Of a DNA stretch of 64,000 nucleotides, positions 61,596 to 64,000 are shown in pieces. Origin of the DNA: Paenibacillus harenae DSM 16969 (lineage in GTDB: Bacteria > Bacillota > Bacilli > Paenibacillales > Paenibacillaceae); the NCBI RefSeq assembly GCF_000422465.1, contig NZ_KE383845.1, positions 356,241 to 420,240 of the forward strand, in the 5' to 3' direction. Both the position numbers and the translations under genes were made by a program. The notes beneath the pieces were generated by a model. The model worked only from the letters and a program-made list of their open reading frames with translations, had not been told where the DNA came from and did not search any database. Every line of letters begins with the position of its first letter. The first letter of the stretch is position 1.

Positions 61596-62531
61596 TCAAG
61601 GCTTCAAGCCGTGCACATTCATCTCGCTTTTGACTTCCTGAGGCAATTTTTTCGAAGCGCTCGGCACGTTTCTCGTTTTCACGTTAACATCTTCCGCCGA
61701 GCAGATGGAGATGCTGACCGTTCCGTGATCGGCATAGGCGCGGATGAGGACCGGTTGGTTGTATTTGTTTTCGAATACAAAATCGGGGCCGTACCAGCTG
61801 ACCGTCGCATCGCGGCCCGGCGGTACGTAACGGACGTTGCGGCTGTGGGAATAACGCTGGACGATTTGCAGGCCTGCCCGGTCCGCGGCATTGTAGAGAG
61901 TTGAGGAGATCTGGCAGATCCCGCCTCCAACCCCTTCGGACATCTCGCCGCGTACGATGACCGGCGCCGGCAGGTACCCTTTTTCCTCCGTTCGCATGCC
62001 GACTACCTCGTTAAAGGAAAATCTCTCGCCGGGAAACACAACATAATTGTTTATCGCTTTAGCGGCAAGGCTGATATTATGCGCGCGGTTTTTGTTGCGG
62101 TTGTTGTAATATGTAAAATACTGGCCGATTCTTTTGCTCTTGATGGACGCGATCAGCTCGCCGTCCACTCTCGGGTAGATCGTCTGCAAAGGCGCCTCCA
62201 GCCTCGATGTTTCCCCTTCAAAAATAAAGCCGTAAAACTGCTCGGTGAACCTTCTGCGGTCAAGCTTAGCCCCCGCTTGCTCGGCAATAATTTTCCCTGC
62301 CGGGTCAAGGGAAGCATTAACAGGCGCCCGAAATACGTTCTTATCCAGTTTATCCATCAGCTTCGTTAATTTATCGTCATCAACAATCGGCACTCCCGGC
62401 AGCGGCAGCACATAATCGGTTCTTTTCGCCTCCGCAATGGCTTGCCCTTGCTTCTCGACAATTAACGGGTCGGAGAGAGTGAACTGCTGCGTGAGAAAAA
62501 AAACCGATAGGATCCAATGAAGCTTCAACAT
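61596..62531 (-). CDS. VanW family protein (YoaR-like)
   Basis: 311 residues. N-terminal hydrophobic export signal (LHWILSVFFLTQQF), a ~130-residue peptidoglycan-binding-4-like part, then the VanW domain with FSFNEVVGMRTEEKGYLPAP and GGGICQISSTLYNAA. VanW proteins occur in vancomycin clusters but are widespread in spore formers; biochemical role is not established, a wall-associated function is assumed. ATG 62531 has GGGAT upstream; longer in-frame starts exist. Confidence 0.88.
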   Translation of the reverse strand: MLKLHWILSVFFLTQQFTLSDPLIVEKQGQAIAEAKRTDYVLPLPGVPIVDDDKLTKLMDKLDKNVFRAPVNASLDPAGKIIAEQAGAKLDRRRFTEQFYGFIFEGETSRLEAPLQTIYPRVDGELIASIKSKRIGQYFTYYNNRNKNRAHNISLAAKAINNYVVFPGERFSFNEVVGMRTEEKGYLPAPVIVRGEMSEGVGGGICQISSTLYNAADRAGLQIVQRYSHSRNVRYVPPGRDATVSWYGPDFVFENKYNQPVLIRAYADHGTVSISICSAEDVNVKTRNVPSASKKLPQEVKSEMNVHGLKP

Positions 62532-62668
62532 GTATTCACATCCCGTAATAGTAGTAACTCCGATAGTATGAATCAAAAAACGACGACTCATACCACGTTT
62601 CCGATCACATAAAACCGTACCGATTCGTCGAAAATAGGAAATAAAAAAAGGCGACCGGAGGGAATGGA

Positions 62669-63985
62669 ATGAAGCACAAGCAGAAACGACTATCGGCGTC
62701 CTTGTCAGTGGACGCAACCGTTTACCCGCATTTTCTGAAGCAACTCATGAAGCAGGCTCATCGAAAAACGGTATCGAAGAGAATTTTAATATCATATAAG
62801 CGTGGTACATATAAATTCTTAACATTTAATGTAATCCGGGCGGCTGTCCTAGCGGTCGCGGGATTCTTATTTGGGATGCTCCTGGTTGCTTCGGATAGAA
62901 CGGCTGCTGCGCCGAAAATAATGCCTGCCGAAATTCTAATAACCGTGCAGGCCAGCCGGCAGGCGGCTTTCGTCAGCGAGCTCCGGATCGAAAGCCGTGA
63001 ATTGACCCAGGCTTTGATCAAAGCGGCAAAAGATAACGTGTCCGCCCCCCCTCTTATCCCTGATGTCGATATTCTGATTCGGCAGGACGGCACGCAAAGC
63101 GCCTACCGGTTAGAACCATCCGGAAATTTGTGGAATGAGACGACCTCCGTAAGGCTTGCGCTGCCCAAAGAAGCATCGGAGAAGCTCCTCAAATTAGCGA
63201 AAGGGCTGAGAGATCGGCACTATGGAAGGTTAATCGCATGGGATGACGCGGAGGGGCTTATCCCGAGAAAAAGTATTTTCACCGTAACTGATATCGATTC
63301 GGGGCTCACCTTCCGCGTACAGAGGCGGGCAGGCAGTGATCATGCCGACGTGCAGCCCGTGACGAAGGAGGATACTCGAATCATGAAGCATATTTACAGG
63401 GATAAATGGAGCTGGAAACGGAAGGCGGTGCTCGTGCATGCAGAAGGCAAGTGGATTGCCGCATCCATGAACGGCATGCCGCATGGCGGAGACGGCATTC
63501 CGGGAAACGGATTTTCCGGCCACTTCTGCATTCATTTTTATTTGAGCAGCACGCATAAGTCCGATCAGCCCGATCTTGCCCATCAGCTGATGGTTCATAA
63601 AGCAGCCGGCGATTTGCAGCCGTATTTCGACGCCGCGTCGCCGGTCGTGCTCGCCAAAACGGCGGTCGTCGTTATGAACCACCAGGATCCGGAGCTGCTT
63701 AGCCAGCTTGCCGAAGGGCTGCCGAAGGAAGAACTGGACAGGTTCGTTCTGGAAATGGAGCAATTGAGCTCCATTCAGGAGCAGCGCCGGAAGCGTGAAG
63801 GGAATGGATCAAACGGCGCGGATGAACAGGAGCCGGTCGGCGAGAGTCTATCGGCGAAGGTCACCGTACCGGTTACGATGGAGTCAAGAAACGGCTCGCA
63901 GCATAATACCCGCTGCCACTTTCAATTTAAACGCGAGTCTGTCCAGTCGCCTTGGAGATTTGAGCAAGCCAGACTGGGCGAATAG
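62669..63985 (+). CDS. Membrane protein of unknown function with HGG...GHFCIH motif
   Basis: 438 residues. One membrane segment near residue 50-75 (AAVLAVAGFLFGMLLVA), then an extracytoplasmic part. The core around residues 210-310 contains FTVTDIDSGLTFRVQRRAGS, SMNGMPHGGDGIPGNGF and SGHFCIHFYLSSTHKS. The His/Gly and Cys/His placement recalls the active-site pattern of L,D-transpeptidase-like wall enzymes, and I have seen this core in uncharacterised Bacillales proteins; no function should be assumed. The C-terminal ~60 residues are low-complexity and polar. Divergent from the vanW-type gene. Confidence 0.75.
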   Translation: MKHKQKRLSASLSVDATVYPHFLKQLMKQAHRKTVSKRILISYKRGTYKFLTFNVIRAAVLAVAGFLFGMLLVASDRTAAAPKIMPAEILITVQASRQAAFVSELRIESRELTQALIKAAKDNVSAPPLIPDVDILIRQDGTQSAYRLEPSGNLWNETTSVRLALPKEASEKLLKLAKGLRDRHYGRLIAWDDAEGLIPRKSIFTVTDIDSGLTFRVQRRAGSDHADVQPVTKEDTRIMKHIYRDKWSWKRKAVLVHAEGKWIAASMNGMPHGGDGIPGNGFSGHFCIHFYLSSTHKSDQPDLAHQLMVHKAAGDLQPYFDAASPVVLAKTAVVVMNHQDPELLSQLAEGLPKEELDRFVLEMEQLSSIQEQRRKREGNGSNGADEQEPVGESLSAKVTVPVTMESRNGSQHNTRCHFQFKRESVQSPWRFEQARLGE

Positions 63986-64000
63986 TACCAGGTAAGAAGC

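Overview
The window looks like chromosomal DNA of a Paenibacillus-type, spore-forming Firmicute. The evidence is strong AGGAGG ribosome-binding sites, LplB/YtcP-type sugar ABC transporters without their own ATPase, YesN-like AraC regulators with membrane sensor halves, an SLH-anchored surface enzyme, CcpA-type cre sites, and mixed G+C content (most carbohydrate genes G+C-rich, a block at about 5.5-12.8 kb clearly A+T-rich). No rRNA, tRNA or CRISPR array was seen.

Layout. 1-1.5 kb is a wreck of mobile DNA: a frameshifted phage/plasmid D5-type primase fragment joined to the C-terminal half of a large serine recombinase. 1.6-5.2 kb is a TetR-controlled set of three oxidoreductases (SDR and two MDR-type), with repeated candidate operators. 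5.5-12.8 kb is an A+T-rich island (DUF418 membrane protein, ABC exporter, broken pssA, TVP38/DedA-like protein, OmpR-type two-component system, GNAT acetyltransferase) with a 22-23 bp direct repeat near each end; a third copy ends the recombinase wreck. 13-20 kb holds an AraC/GyrI-like regulator, a VOC protein, an HxlR-controlled SDR and flavodoxin-fold oxidoreductase/MFS pair, and a LysM protein. At 20.5-20.7 kb a clear ZTP (pfl) riboswitch plus terminator precedes a DJ-1/PfpI gene. 22.1-24.8 kb is a GntR-UxuA-UxuB-like hexuronate module. 24.8-27.5 kb carries small housekeeping-type genes and a noncoding stretch with two tandem repeat families and a long inverted repeat.

27.7-36.5 kb (minus strand) is a glycan operon: two permeases, lipoprotein binding protein, membrane-bound AraC regulator, GH105 hydrolase and a 569-residue protein of unknown family. 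36.8-40.2 kb (plus strand) is a Fur-box-controlled siderophore uptake operon (lipoprotein and a double-length fused permease) whose leader contains the remains of an ATPase gene.

40.5-61.4 kb (minus strand) is the main system: a fructan locus. A secreted 1184-residue LamG-GH32 protein and a 2380-residue SLH-anchored protein with two GH32 modules and four binding-type repeats would attack polymer outside; a dedicated ABC importer takes up products; a cytoplasmic canonical GH32, a cytoplasmic LamG-GH32 and an ROK fructokinase would finish the job. A LacI-family regulator lies upstream and GTAAWCGTTTAC-like operators occur at every transcription-unit start, with cre sites at two of them. Three GH32 modules in the locus have glutamate where the family has its nucleophilic aspartate (WMNEPH instead of WLNDPN), which marks them as an unusual group, possibly related to cycloinulo-oligosaccharide fructanotransferase. 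The window ends with a VanW-domain protein and a membrane protein with a conserved HGG/GHFCIH motif.
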